The notes beneath the pieces are model-generated. The model was not told where the DNA came from. It saw nothing but the letters and a program-made list of their open reading frames with translations, and did no database searches. DNA of 64,000 nucleotides from DASPKT01 sp035626475 (GTDB taxonomy: Bacteria > Pseudomonadota > Alphaproteobacteria > Azospirillales > Azospirillaceae), in the NCBI GenBank assembly GCA_035626475.1, contig DASPNP010000049.1, positions 57,124-121,123 of the forward strand, given 5' to 3'. This document shows, piece by piece, positions 35,144-46,550 of the stretch. Position numbers and translations under genes: made by a program. The stretch's first letter is position 1, and every line of letters begins with the position of its first letter.

Positions 35144-36283
35144 TTATGCCGCCTCCCCCTCGCCCACGCAGGCCTTGTACAGCGCCTCGACCACCGGCCG
35201 GCTCACGTCGCGGGTGATGAAGACGATGCGGGTGCGGCGGTCGTCGCTGGGCCATTCCTCCAGCTGCACCGGCGGATGGAACAGGTGCTGCACGCCGTGG
35301 ATGACGATGGGCCGGTCGGCCTCGGCCACGTTCAGCAGCCCCTTCACCCTGAGGATATCCGGCCCCCGCAGCCGCGCCAGCGTCTCCAGGAAATGCACAA
35401 GCTTGTCCCAGGAGACGGGCTCGTCGATGGTCAGGCAGAAGGCGCCGATGCCGTCGTCGTGGCGGTGGGCGTGGCCGTGCCCATGGTGATCGTGATCATG
35501 GTGGTCGTGGTCGCAGTGGCCGTGGTCATGGTCGCAATGGGCATGGTCGTGCCCATGGTCATGATCGTGCCCATGGTGATGCCCGTCGCCATACGCCTCC
35601 GCCTTGAGCCAGCGCTGCACGTCCAGGCTCTTGCTGGCGGGGTTGTAGAGGCCGGCGTCGAACAGCAGGGAAGACAGCGCCTCGGGCGACTGCGCCGTGA
35701 CGATGCTGGCGGCCGGGTTCAGCTGGCGCAGCCGCGCGGTCAGCGCTTCGACCTGGGCAGGCTCGGCGATGTCGGTCTTGGTCAGCACCAGCCGGTCGGC
35801 GACGGCGGCCTGCTTCAGGCTCTCCTCGTTACGGGTCAGCTGCTGCTGGCCGAAGACGGCGTCCACCGTCGTCACCACCCCGTCCAGCCGGAAGCGGGAG
35901 GCCACCAGCGGGTCGGTCATGAGGGTGTGCAGGATCGGCGCCGGGTCGGCCAGGCCGGTGGTCTCGATGACCACCCGGTCGAACTCGGTCACCTCGCCCC
36001 GGACCCGCCGCAGGAATAGGTCGCGCAGCGTGTCGGCGAGGTCGGTGCGGATGGTGCAGCAGATGCAGCCGCTGTCCATCAGCACCGTGTTCTCGTCGAC
36101 CTTGGAGACCAGCAGATGGTCCAGCCCGACCTCGCCGAACTCGTTGATGACCACGGCGGTGCGCGCCATGCCGGGCTCGCGGATCAGGCGCGACAGCAGC
36201 GTCGTCTTGCCGCTGCCGAGATATCCCGTCAGCACGGAGATCGGCAGGCGCGGCGGCGGCGAGGGCGGGGTCGGTTCGGTCAC
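35144..36283 (-). CDS. CobW/COG0523 GTPase, probable zinc metallochaperone
   Basis: A 379-residue G3E-family GTPase. Motifs are the P-loop GYLGSGKT (20-27), the metal-binding GCICC (72-76) with SGCICCTIRTDLADTL, and a TKTDIAE-type guanine motif. A striking region of about 45 residues near 245-290 consists of HxHD repeats (many HDH and HGH steps), which would bind several metal ions. The C-terminal CobW domain ends the protein. It begins with GTG overlapping the stop of the zur-like gene, so a role in zinc supply under limitation is likely but inferred; cobalt or nickel use is not excluded. Confidence 0.92.
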   Translation of the reverse strand: MTEPTPPSPPPRLPISVLTGYLGSGKTTLLSRLIREPGMARTAVVINEFGEVGLDHLLVSKVDENTVLMDSGCICCTIRTDLADTLRDLFLRRVRGEVTEFDRVVIETTGLADPAPILHTLMTDPLVASRFRLDGVVTTVDAVFGQQQLTRNEESLKQAAVADRLVLTKTDIAEPAQVEALTARLRQLNPAASIVTAQSPEALSSLLFDAGLYNPASKSLDVQRWLKAEAYGDGHHHGHDHDHGHDHAHCDHDHGHCDHDHHDHDHHGHGHAHRHDDGIGAFCLTIDEPVSWDKLVHFLETLARLRGPDILRVKGLLNVAEADRPIVIHGVQHLFHPPVQLEEWPSDDRRTRIVFITRDVSRPVVEALYKACVGEGEAA

Positions 36284-36798
36284 TTGGTGTTGTCCTGTTG
36301 CGGGGCCTGGCAGGCGGCGCAGCGTCCCAGCACCTCCACCGTCTGGCGGTGGGCCTGGAAGCCGCGGGCGGCGGCGCCCTGGGCGATGGCCTGCGCGATG
36401 CCGCCGTCATTCATCTCCACCGCGTCGCCGCAGCCGTCGCAGACCAGGAACTGGCCGGCATGGGCCTTGCCCGGTTCGGGGCAGCCGACGAAGGCGTTCA
36501 GCGATTCGATGCGATGGACCAGCCCCTGCTCCACCAGGAAGTCCAGCGCCCGGTAGACGGTCAGCGGCGCCACGCGCTTCCCGTCGCGCGCCATGTCCTC
36601 CAGGATCGCGTAGGCGCCGCGCGGCTTGTGGCTGGACCAGACCAGCTGCAGCACCTGCTCGCGCAGGTCGGTCAGGCGGGCGCCGCGGGCCGCGCACAGG
36701 TCGCGCGCGCGCTCCATCGCCCCGCCGACGCACCGGCCGTGGTCGTGCCCGCCGTGGTGATGGTGGTGGTGGCCGCCGGTGGAGTGGATGTCGCTCAT
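36280..36798 (-). CDS. zur: Fur family regulator, probable zinc uptake regulator Zur
   Basis: A 172-residue Fur-superfamily repressor. It has an unusual His-rich head (six consecutive His, then GGHDHGRC), a winged helix (RLTDLREQVLQLV, then RGAYAILEDM and VAPLTVYRALDFLVEQGLVHR), and a dimerisation/metal domain with FLVCDGCGDAVE and a C-terminal CAAC, giving the structural zinc CxxC pairs. Co-transcription with a CobW GTPase supports Zur over Fur. The ATG 36798 starts the His-rich head. I see no clear Zur box upstream. Confidence 0.87.
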   Translation of the reverse strand: MSDIHSTGGHHHHHHGGHDHGRCVGGAMERARDLCAARGARLTDLREQVLQLVWSSHKPRGAYAILEDMARDGKRVAPLTVYRALDFLVEQGLVHRIESLNAFVGCPEPGKAHAGQFLVCDGCGDAVEMNDGGIAQAIAQGAAARGFQAHRQTVEVLGRCAACQAPQQDNTK

Positions 36799-36933
36799 GA
36801 TCCCGCACCATATGGCCCCGCGCGCGCCCGCGGCAACCGTCCGATGCCGCGCACCCGGCGCGCCGCCCGGCCATTGCCAGGACGGGGGCCTCCCCCTACC
36901 TTTGTGCGCATCAAGCCGGCGGGGAGACAATTG

Positions 36934-37647
36934 ATGCGCGCAGGACGGATCGGGGCGGCCGCGGCCGCCGCACTCATCGCCTTGGGAATGGCGGGCGCGG
37001 CGCTGGCCTACGCGCTGCCGGAGTCGAACCGCCTCTTCTTCAGCGTCGTCCGCAACGGCGACAGCCCCATGGGCCATCACCGGCTGAGCTTCACCCGCGA
37101 CGGCGACACGGTGACCATGGACATGGACATCCGCTTCGAGGTGAAGATCGCCTTCGTCACCGCCTACCGCTACCAGCACACCAACCGCGAGGTCTGGAAG
37201 GCCGGGCGGCTGCAGTCGCTGGAGACGACCACCAACGACGACGGCGACCGCTACTGGGTGCGGGGCGCCGCCACCGAGGCCGGGTTCGCGGTCGAGTCCT
37301 CCACCGGCAGCTTCACCGCCCCGGCCGACATCGTGCCCACCAGCTACTGGAACGACGCCATCCTGACGGCCACGCAGCTGCTGGACACGCAGCGCGGGCT
37401 GCTGATGGACGTGCGGATCGACGCGAAGGGCGAGGAGGAGATCGTCGCCGCCGGAAAGACGGTCCGGGCGCGACACCACACCATCAACATCCTGACCAAC
37501 AAGCCCGGCGCCACCGACCGGATCGAGGCCTGGTACGATGCGGAGGGGCGCTGGGTGAAGATGAGCTACAAGGCCAAGGGCCAGGACATCGAGTACACGC
37601 TGGACCCGCCGCCGGTGCCGCCGCAGCAGGCGGAGCGCGCGCCATGA
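36934..37647 (+). CDS. exported DUF6134-like protein
   Basis: A 237-residue protein with a signal peptide at about residues 1-23 (Ala-rich core, cleavage near ALA). The mature chain is a beta-rich lipocalin-like sequence with FSVVRNGDSPMGHHRLSF, FVTAYRYQHTNREVWKAGRL and a long FTAPADIVPTSYWNDAILTA block; these match what I know as the DUF6134 family, function unknown. GGGGAGA precedes the ATG. Its stop overlaps the start of the SDR gene (ATGA), so it heads a three-gene operon with an SDR enzyme and a SnoaL-like protein. Confidence 0.82.
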   Translation: MRAGRIGAAAAAALIALGMAGAALAYALPESNRLFFSVVRNGDSPMGHHRLSFTRDGDTVTMDMDIRFEVKIAFVTAYRYQHTNREVWKAGRLQSLETTTNDDGDRYWVRGAATEAGFAVESSTGSFTAPADIVPTSYWNDAILTATQLLDTQRGLLMDVRIDAKGEEEIVAAGKTVRARHHTINILTNKPGATDRIEAWYDAEGRWVKMSYKAKGQDIEYTLDPPPVPPQQAERAP

Positions 37648-38435
37648 CGGCAGCCATGACGGGCGTCCGCACCCCCGGCCCCGGCGACGGCGTCGCCTGG
37701 ATCACCGGCGCCTCCAGCGGCATCGGCGAGGCGGTGGCGCTGAGGCTGGCCGCCCAGGGCTGGACCGTCGCCGCCAGCGCCCGCAGCGCCGACAAGCTGG
37801 CGGCCCTCTCCGCCCGCGCGACCGGCCCGGGCCGCATCCTCGCCGTGCCGCTCGACGTCACCGACCTTGAGGCGACGCGCCGCACCGTATCGGAGCTGGA
37901 GGCGGCGCACGGGGCCGTCGCGCTCGCCCTCCTGAACGCCGGCACCTACAAGGCCGACGGCGCCAAGAATTTCGACATCAAGGACTTCCGCGACACCTAC
38001 GAGCTGAACGTCATGGGCACGGCGAACTGCCTGGACGCGGTCATGCCCGGCATGATCGGGCGGCGCGCCGGTCACATCGCGGTGGTGTCCTCGGTGGCGG
38101 GCTATCGCGGCCTGCCCCGCTCGCTGGCCTACGGCTCCAGCAAGGCGGCGCTGATCAATTTGACCGAGAGCCTGAAGCTGGATCTGGAGCGCTATGGCGT
38201 GAAGGTGCAGCTGGTGAACCCCGGCTTCATCCGGACGCCGCTGACCGACAAGAACGACTTCCCCATGCCCTTCCTGATGGAGGTCGGCGACGCCGCCGAC
38301 CGGCTGGTGGCGGAGCTGAAGGGCGACGGGTTCGAGATCACCTTCCCCCGCCGCTTCACCTGGATGCTGCAGCGGCTGCGCTGCCTGCCCTACCCGCTCT
38401 ACTTCGCCGCCACCCGCAAGGCGGTGCCGAAGTGA
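37644..38435 (+). CDS. SDR family oxidoreductase
   Basis: A 263-residue short-chain dehydrogenase/reductase using NAD(P)H. The cofactor loop is ITGASSGIGEAVALRLA near residues 20-35, the NAG-type motif is LLNAGTY, and the catalytic Ser and Tyr-x-x-x-Lys are in VVSSVAGYRGL and LAYGSSKAAL. The substrate is unknown. It is translationally coupled with the DUF6134-like gene before it and with the SnoaL-like gene after it (GTGA), and so probably acts in one pathway with them. In related bacteria SDR and SnoaL genes sit together in photo-oxidative stress clusters; that link is inference. Confidence 0.92.
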   Translation: MTAAMTGVRTPGPGDGVAWITGASSGIGEAVALRLAAQGWTVAASARSADKLAALSARATGPGRILAVPLDVTDLEATRRTVSELEAAHGAVALALLNAGTYKADGAKNFDIKDFRDTYELNVMGTANCLDAVMPGMIGRRAGHIAVVSSVAGYRGLPRSLAYGSSKAALINLTESLKLDLERYGVKVQLVNPGFIRTPLTDKNDFPMPFLMEVGDAADRLVAELKGDGFEITFPRRFTWMLQRLRCLPYPLYFAATRKAVPK

Positions 38436-38854
38436 GCATCGAGGAGGCGGTGCGGTCCTATATCCGCTACTACGACGATCTCCGGCCCGAGACGGTCGAC
38501 GGCATCGATGCGCTGGTGGCGCCGGACGTGCGCTTCAAGGACCCGTTCAACGATGTGCGCGGCCGCGACAAGCTGCGCGCCATCTTCGCGGACATGTTCA
38601 CGGTACTGCAGGCGCCGCGCTTCGTGGTGCGCGACCACGCGGTGAGCGGCCGCACCGCCTATCTGCGCTGGGGCTTCGACTTCACCTTGCGCGGCCGGGC
38701 CTACAATATCGAGGGCATGTCCGAGGTGCGCTTCGACGAGGCCGGGCTGGTGGTCGAGCATATCGACCATTGGGACGCCGCCGAGCAGGTCTACGAGCAC
38801 ATCCCAGGATTGGGTGCCCTAATCCGCCTGGTGAAGCGCCGCATGGCGCATTGA
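38432..38854 (+). CDS. SnoaL-like/NTF2-fold protein
   Basis: A 140-residue protein of the nuclear transport factor 2-like superfamily, a cone-shaped fold used by isomerases, cyclases and binding proteins. Typical features are an N-terminal helix (AVRSYIRYYDDL), LVAPDVRFKDPFNDVRG, LRAIFADMF, and strands YLRWGFDFTLRG and SEVRFDEAGLVVEHIDHWD. It starts with GTG overlapping the SDR stop and completes that operon. The reaction, if any, is unknown; it may modify or present the substrate of the SDR enzyme. Confidence 0.9.
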   Translation: MSIEEAVRSYIRYYDDLRPETVDGIDALVAPDVRFKDPFNDVRGRDKLRAIFADMFTVLQAPRFVVRDHAVSGRTAYLRWGFDFTLRGRAYNIEGMSEVRFDEAGLVVEHIDHWDAAEQVYEHIPGLGALIRLVKRRMAH

Positions 38855-38878
38855 GCCGTATGGCAGCGCAACTGAATG

Positions 38879-39031
38879 CCCCCTCTCCCAGGGGGAGAGG
38901 GTTGGGGTGAGGGGGTAAGAGAGTAGGGGAAAAGCGCTTCATCGCAGTTTGCACGCTGCTCCGCGTTCCCGTACCCCCTCTCCCTGTCCCTCTCCCCCCT
39001 CTCCCTGTCCCTCTCCCCATGGGAGAGGGGA
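38879..39031. repeat. CCCTCTCCC-type palindromic and tandem repeat
   Basis: A hairpin CCCTCTCCC-aggg-GGAGAGGG (38881-38901), a tandem double copy of a CCCTCTCCCTGTCCCTCTCCC-like unit (about 38975-39018) and a closing hairpin with CCCATGGGAGAGGGG fill the gap between the SnoaL-like and the next gene. It is a common class of intergenic element in high-GC proteobacteria. Confidence 0.75.
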
Positions 39032-39136
39032 CGGCAACAATAGCCGCCGTGCGCTTACCTACATCCCTTAAGAGCAGTGGCGCCGCCTCGGGCGCCTTTG
39101 CCACCATGGCGGCTCCACTGCCGACCGGATCACGCC

Positions 39137-39538
39137 ATGCGCCTGCCCCTCCTCGCCGCCGTCCTGCTCCTCGCCGGCCCCGCCCTCGCCCAGGAGCAGC
39201 AGCCGCCGCTGACGGCGGAGACGCTGCAGCGCTACGGCGCCGCCTGCACCGAGTCGAAGCAGGCCAACGCCGGCAAGCCCAAGACGATGGAGAGCCTGCG
39301 CGGCCAGGACCTCGATGCCATTCCGAAGAAGCACGGCTTCACCGGCATCGACGAGGTCATGAAGATCGGCAACCGGGTCATGTTCGTGGACATGTACGCC
39401 GATGCCGACGCCGAGCAGCTGAAGGCGCTGGAGCAGCAGGCCGACCCGATGATGAAGGCCATGATCGCCCAGGCCATGGTCGACGCGCCCGTGGTGAAGG
39501 CCAACAAGGCCTCGGTGGACGCCTGCAAGGCGGGGTGA
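39137..39538 (+). CDS. small exported protein of unknown function, 133 aa
   Basis: A 133-residue protein with a clear signal peptide (LPLLAAVLLLAGPALA, cleavage after ALA about residue 17). The mature part is mostly helical, with two cysteines (ACTES near residue 34 and DACKAG at the very end) that could form a disulfide joining both ends. ALEQQADPMMKAMIAQAMVD is a Met-rich helix. I know no family name. The panC gene follows 34 bp later and may share the transcript. Confidence 0.75.
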   Translation: MRLPLLAAVLLLAGPALAQEQQPPLTAETLQRYGAACTESKQANAGKPKTMESLRGQDLDAIPKKHGFTGIDEVMKIGNRVMFVDMYADADAEQLKALEQQADPMMKAMIAQAMVDAPVVKANKASVDACKAG

Positions 39539-39572
39539 GAGCGGGCTTGCGGGACGGCCCGATGTTGCGTAC

Positions 39573-40460
39573 ATGCGCGCCATGACCGACACGACCTCCC
39601 CCGCCCCGCTGCCGGTGGCCCGCTCCGTCGCCGACCTCCGCGCCCGCATCCGCGCTTGGCGCGCCGAGGGGCTGACCGTGGGGCTGGTGCCCACCATGGG
39701 CGCCCTGCATGACGGGCATCTCAGCCTGGTCGCCCGCGCCCGGCAGCTGGCCGACCGGGTGGTGGCGAGCGTCTTCGTCAACCCCACCCAGTTCGGCCCG
39801 ACCGAGGATTTCAGCCGCTATCCGCGCGACGAGGCCGGCGACGCCGCCAAGCTGGCCGGCGCCGGCTGCGACCTGCTGTTCGCCCCGACCGTGCCGGAGA
39901 TGTACCCGGCCGGCTTCGCCACCAGCATCGACGTGGGCCCCACCGCCGACCCGCTGGAGGGCGAGCACCGCCCCGGCCATTTCCAGGGCGTGGCGACGGT
40001 GGTCGCCAAGCTGCTGCTGCAGAGCCTGCCCGACGTCGCCTGCTTCGGCGAGAAGGACTATCAGCAGCTCCAGGTCATCCGCCGGCTGGTGACCGACCTG
40101 GACATCCCCGTGCGCATCGAGGGGGTGCCGACCCTGCGCGAGCCCGACGGCCTCGCCATGTCGTCCCGCAACCGCTACCTCTCGGCCGAGGAGCGCGCCC
40201 AGGCCGTCACCGTCAGCCGCGTGCTGCGGACCCTCAAGCAGCGCCTGTCCGCCGGCACCGAGCCGGTGGCCCCCGCCCTGGCCTGGGGCGAGGCGGAGTT
40301 GCGCGCGGCGGGCTTCTCCCGCATCGACTACGTCGCGGTGGTGGACGCCGCCACGCTGCAGCCGCTGGAGCGTGTCGACCGGCCGGCACGCGCGCTCATC
40401 GCCGCCGTGCTGGGCACCACCCGGCTGATCGACAACATGGCGCTGGGGCCGCAGGGCTGA
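39573..40460 (+). CDS. panC: pantothenate synthetase PanC
   Basis: Joins pantoate and beta-alanine with ATP to make pantothenate (vitamin B5), the coenzyme A precursor. The 295-residue protein has the nucleotidyl-transferase signature VPTMGALHDGHLSLVARA, FVNPTQFGPTEDFSRYPR, the FGEKDYQQLQVI block and the KMSKS-like DGLAMSSRNRYLS. The ATG at 39573 is used; one three codons later is an alternative. panB is not nearby in this window. Confidence 0.97.
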   Translation: MRAMTDTTSPAPLPVARSVADLRARIRAWRAEGLTVGLVPTMGALHDGHLSLVARARQLADRVVASVFVNPTQFGPTEDFSRYPRDEAGDAAKLAGAGCDLLFAPTVPEMYPAGFATSIDVGPTADPLEGEHRPGHFQGVATVVAKLLLQSLPDVACFGEKDYQQLQVIRRLVTDLDIPVRIEGVPTLREPDGLAMSSRNRYLSAEERAQAVTVSRVLRTLKQRLSAGTEPVAPALAWGEAELRAAGFSRIDYVAVVDAATLQPLERVDRPARALIAAVLGTTRLIDNMALGPQG

Positions 40461-40486
40461 GGCGCCATCGTTGTCCCAGTCTCTCC

Positions 40487-40642
40487 CGTCACCCCGGCGA
40501 AAGCCGGGGCCCAGGGGTTGCAGCGGGATGCGTTCAATGCAGCGCTCCCAAGCTTTACGGCTCTCGATCCGGCCGATAGGGACCGGCTTCATCCATGGTG
40601 CATGGCTGCAACTCCTGGGTCCCGGCTTTCGCCGGGATGACG
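40487..40642. repeat. palindromic dispersed repeat (CCCGGCGAAAGCCGGG family), copy 2
   Basis: Left arm CGTCACCCCGGCGAAAGCC and right arm GGCTTTCGCCGGGATGACG are inverted copies of about 37 bp; the copy is closely similar to the element at 34924-35090. Confidence 0.85.
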
Positions 40643-40732
40643 GCTGTGATTGGTACGGCAGGTCGAAGCATCTTTCCCCTCCGGCTCCTCCCGACCTACG
40701 GTGCCCAAGGAACCCCACCCGCGCATCGCCGT

Positions 40733-40758
40733 TCCGATGGAAGACCGTTTCCATCGGA
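40733..40758 (+). promoter_or_regulatory. hairpin overlapping the ribosome-binding site of the DUF5654 gene
   Basis: TCCGATGGAA (40733-40742) pairs perfectly with TTCCATCGGA (40749-40758) around a 6-nt loop. The second arm contains the first bases of the GGAGGGG Shine-Dalgarno, which ends 6 bases before the ATG at 40768. It could modulate translation. Confidence 0.5.
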
Positions 40759-40767
40759 GGGGCATCC

Positions 40768-41019
40768 ATGAGCCACCGCGCCTTCATCCAGACCATGATC
40801 ACGCTGGCCTCGGCCTCGCTGGGCTTCGTCGCGGCGCTGGCCTGGAACGACGCGATCAAGGCGGCGATCACGGCGGCGCTGGGCCAGGACGACAGCGTCA
40901 CGGGCCTGTTCATCTACGCCGTCGCCGCGACCATCGTCGCCATCCTCGTGCTGACCCTGCTCGCCCGCGCGGCCTCCCGCGTCGGCGGCGAAGCGGCGAT
41001 CACCCGCGAGGTCGACTGA
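40768..41019 (+). CDS. DUF5654 family small membrane protein
   Basis: An 83-residue protein with two membrane helices, about residues 8-28 (TLASASLGFVAALAWNDAIK) and 45-66 (GLFIYAVAATIVAILVLTLLA). The SLGFVAALAWNDAIKA block is the hallmark of DUF5654, whose function is unknown. The ATG at 40768 follows a strong CGGAGGGG site that is partly within a hairpin. It converges on the SLC13-type permease gene and is separated from panC by a palindromic repeat, so it is probably monocistronic. Confidence 0.85.
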   Translation: MSHRAFIQTMITLASASLGFVAALAWNDAIKAAITAALGQDDSVTGLFIYAVAATIVAILVLTLLARAASRVGGEAAITREVD

Positions 41020-41025
41020 CCGGGC

Positions 41026-42255
41026 TCAGAACCCGGCCAAGCCCGTCGTCCACAGCCACAGCGCCGCCGCCGCCAGCGAGGCCAGTGTCATCGGCACGCC
41101 GCAGCGCGCATGCTCGCGGAAGCCGAGCGTGACCCCGCAGGCGGCGGCGCGCTCCACGGTGATGATGTTGGCGAGGCTGCCGGTGACCAGCAGGTTGCCC
41201 GACAGGGTGGAGAGCAGCGCCAGGGCGTAGAGCGCGCCCTCCGGCGGCGCCTGCCAGACCTGGATCAGCAGCACCACCGCCGGCACGTTGCCGATGCTGT
41301 TGCTGGCGAGCAGCGAGAAGGGCGCCAGGAAGCCCAGGCCGTCCAGCCCCAGCCCGGCGCCGGCCAGCGTCTCGACCACGCGACCCGGCAGTCCCGTCGC
41401 CGCCAGGGCGTGGGTGACGGTGAAGAGCGCCGCGATCAGCACCAGCAGGTTCCAGTCCACCAGCCCCAGGTGACGGCGGCTGGACAGGCGGCGGCTGACC
41501 AGCATGGCGCCGGCCACCGCCAGCACCCCGGTCTCGTGCGGCAGCGGCGTGGCGAACAGCGCCAGCAGGGCGAGCGTCCCCGCCAGCCCCTTCGCCAACT
41601 GCCAGCGGTCGGGCGGTGGTGTCTCGGGCATCGGCGACGGCCCCTCCGGCAGGGCCAGCCGCCCGCGCCAGACATGGCGCACGGTCAGGAAGACGATCGC
41701 CATCGCCAGCAGCGCCGGCGCCCCGCAGGCGCCCAGGAAGCGCCAGAAGTCGAGGCCGCCGGCTTGGCCGATCAGGATGTTCTGCGGGTTGCCGATGATG
41801 GTCGCGGCCGAACCGGCGTTGGCCGCGCCCGCCAGCGCGATCAGGTAGGGGCGCGGGTCCAGGCCCCGTCCCTTCAGCCCGGCGATCAGCATCGGCGTCA
41901 TGGCGAAGACCACCACGTCGTTTGCCAGCACCGCCGACAGCCCGCCGGAGACCGCGACGGTCAACGCCAGCAGCGCCTCCGGTCCCCGGCCGGCGCGGGC
42001 GATGCGCAGGGCGCACCAGTCGTAGAAACCCGCCAGCGCGAACTGGGCCGACAGCAGCATCAGCCCCAGCAGGATGAACAGCGTCGGGAAGTCGATCGCT
42101 TGCGCCACGCCCGCCCCGTCCACGGCGCCGCCCAGCAGCAGCGCGATGGCGCCCAGCAGGGCGATGCCGGTGCGGTCCAGCATGAGCCCGGGCAGGCGGC
42201 CCAGCGCCATTCCGGCATAGACGAGCGCGAAGATGGTGAGGACGAAGGCGGTCAT
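41026..42255 (-). CDS. SLC13/ArsB-type anion permease
   Basis: A 409-residue membrane protein with about 11 hydrophobic helices in the ion-transporter superfamily (CitMHS, ArsB, SLC13). It has the two inverted halves with SAVLANDVVVFAMTP and GSAATIIGNPQNILIGQ in the first, and LASNSIGNVPAVVLLI and GNLLVTGSLANIITVE in the second; these are the hairpin motifs lining the substrate site. Whether it carries arsenite, a dicarboxylate or another anion cannot be told, as no ars or dicarboxylate gene is adjacent. Confidence 0.85.
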   Translation of the reverse strand: MTAFVLTIFALVYAGMALGRLPGLMLDRTGIALLGAIALLLGGAVDGAGVAQAIDFPTLFILLGLMLLSAQFALAGFYDWCALRIARAGRGPEALLALTVAVSGGLSAVLANDVVVFAMTPMLIAGLKGRGLDPRPYLIALAGAANAGSAATIIGNPQNILIGQAGGLDFWRFLGACGAPALLAMAIVFLTVRHVWRGRLALPEGPSPMPETPPPDRWQLAKGLAGTLALLALFATPLPHETGVLAVAGAMLVSRRLSSRRHLGLVDWNLLVLIAALFTVTHALAATGLPGRVVETLAGAGLGLDGLGFLAPFSLLASNSIGNVPAVVLLIQVWQAPPEGALYALALLSTLSGNLLVTGSLANIITVERAAACGVTLGFREHARCGVPMTLASLAAAALWLWTTGLAGF

Positions 42256-42326
42256 GCCCCAGGGCCGTAGCGCGCTTAGGAGCGCTTGGCAATGCCCGCG
42301 GCCCGGCCGTCGTGGTAGGATGGGGC

Positions 42327-42800
42327 ATGCGCCGCGCCCTGCTCCCCCTCGTCCTGCTGCTGCCGCTGGCCGCCCCTGTTATGGCGGAGACGCAACCGCG
42401 CCTGGAGATGGGGGGCCAGCCGCCGAAGGCCGGCTCGCTGCCGACCGACCCCGCCCTGCCCACGCCGAAGATCACGCCGCGCCCGCCCTGGTGGTCCAAG
42501 GACCGCATCGTCTACGCCTTCGACCGGCCGGCGAAGGAGTGGCTGAGCCAGGACATGGCGCTGACCAAGGCCTGCCAGCGTGGCGAGTTCGTGCAGGTGG
42601 TGGACATGCTCTACCGCGCCTTCGGGCCCAGCGAGCGGCCGCTGGGCGTCGCCTACGGCACCATGGCGATCAACCTCTACGACCCCAAGCGCCTGCGCCA
42701 GGTCGGCACGGTCTATTTCTTCGCCGACCAGGACTCCGGCCGCTGCCGGGTCTGGACCGCGCGGCAGGACGACATCCGCGACTTCTTCGTCGGGCCGTAG
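42327..42800 (+). CDS. small exported protein of unknown function, 157 aa
   Basis: A 157-residue protein with a signal peptide (LLPLVLLLPLAAPVMA, cleavage after VMA about residue 20) followed by a Pro-rich stretch. The mature domain includes KITPRPPWWSKDRIVYAFD, KACQRGEFVQVVDMLYRAFG and a beta-rich end (VGTVYFFADQDSGRCRVW). Two cysteines could form a disulfide. No family is recognised. AGGATGGGG precedes the ATG. It is divergent from the permease gene with a 71-bp gap. Confidence 0.75.
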   Translation: MRRALLPLVLLLPLAAPVMAETQPRLEMGGQPPKAGSLPTDPALPTPKITPRPPWWSKDRIVYAFDRPAKEWLSQDMALTKACQRGEFVQVVDMLYRAFGPSERPLGVAYGTMAINLYDPKRLRQVGTVYFFADQDSGRCRVWTARQDDIRDFFVGP

Positions 42801-43183
42801 CCCAGCCGGGATAGGCTGAAGCGTGGTGCGTCCTTCGACAAGCTCAGGATGAGGGAGGGGGGATGCCAGGCACTCCTCGTTTCCGAAACAGGGGGAGCAG
42901 CTAAATCCTCCTCATCCTGAGCCTGTCGAAGGACGCACGACATCAACGCTGCCCAAGCTCTTGAAAGCACCGGACGTCATCCGAATTACCCGGTGGCGGG
43001 GCCGGCGTCCCGCCCCGCGCATCCCCCACCGGCGCAAGGCGCGCTTCCCCAAGTGCCGAAGGGCCTCTATATAGGGCGCTTAGCCGCCAATCAGCCGCTC
43101 GCACCTTCCTCGCGCCCCCGCGCGGAGGGCTTCGCTCGGCCTGACCGAACCGACCCGACGCCAGCCAGGACGGACGCACCAGC
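42801..43183. other. 383-bp region upstream of carB
   Basis: The REP-like element occupies 42826-42938. The rest is GC-rich and without a gene. A TATATA stretch near 43071-43078 is the best -10-like sequence before carB, but no matching -35 is convincing. No carA, arginine box or attenuator-like leader peptide was found. Confidence 0.6.
42826..42938. repeat. REP-like palindromic element, copy 2
   Basis: Arms GTCCTTCGACAAGCTCAGGA and the inverted TCCTGAGCCTGTCGAAGGAC bracket a core with CCAGGCACTCC and GGGAGCAGC. Same orientation as copies 1 and 4. Confidence 0.88.
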
Positions 43184-46465
<3,282 letters not shown>

Positions 46466-46550
46466 GGCGGAGGTTACCGGCGGCGGGGCTTGCAGCCGCG
46501 CCGGCGGGGTTCATTTTTCTGTTGGGACAGTTACGGGACAGCCGAGGACC

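Larger units (their letters stand above)
40461..40767 (+). other. 307-bp intergenic region after panC
   Basis: It holds a palindromic repeat (40487-40642) and, immediately before the DUF5654 gene, a hairpin over its ribosome-binding site (40733-40758). Nothing else is seen. Confidence 0.7.

Noticed and set aside
35276..36019. Val/Met/Ala-rich plus-strand frame that looks like membrane helices
   Set aside because: It is the reverse complement of the His/Asp-repeat region of the CobW gene.
38879..39031. Possible CRISPR or terminator array in the CCCTCTCC region
   Set aside because: The units are low-complexity palindromes without spacers or T runs, as in common intergenic repeats.
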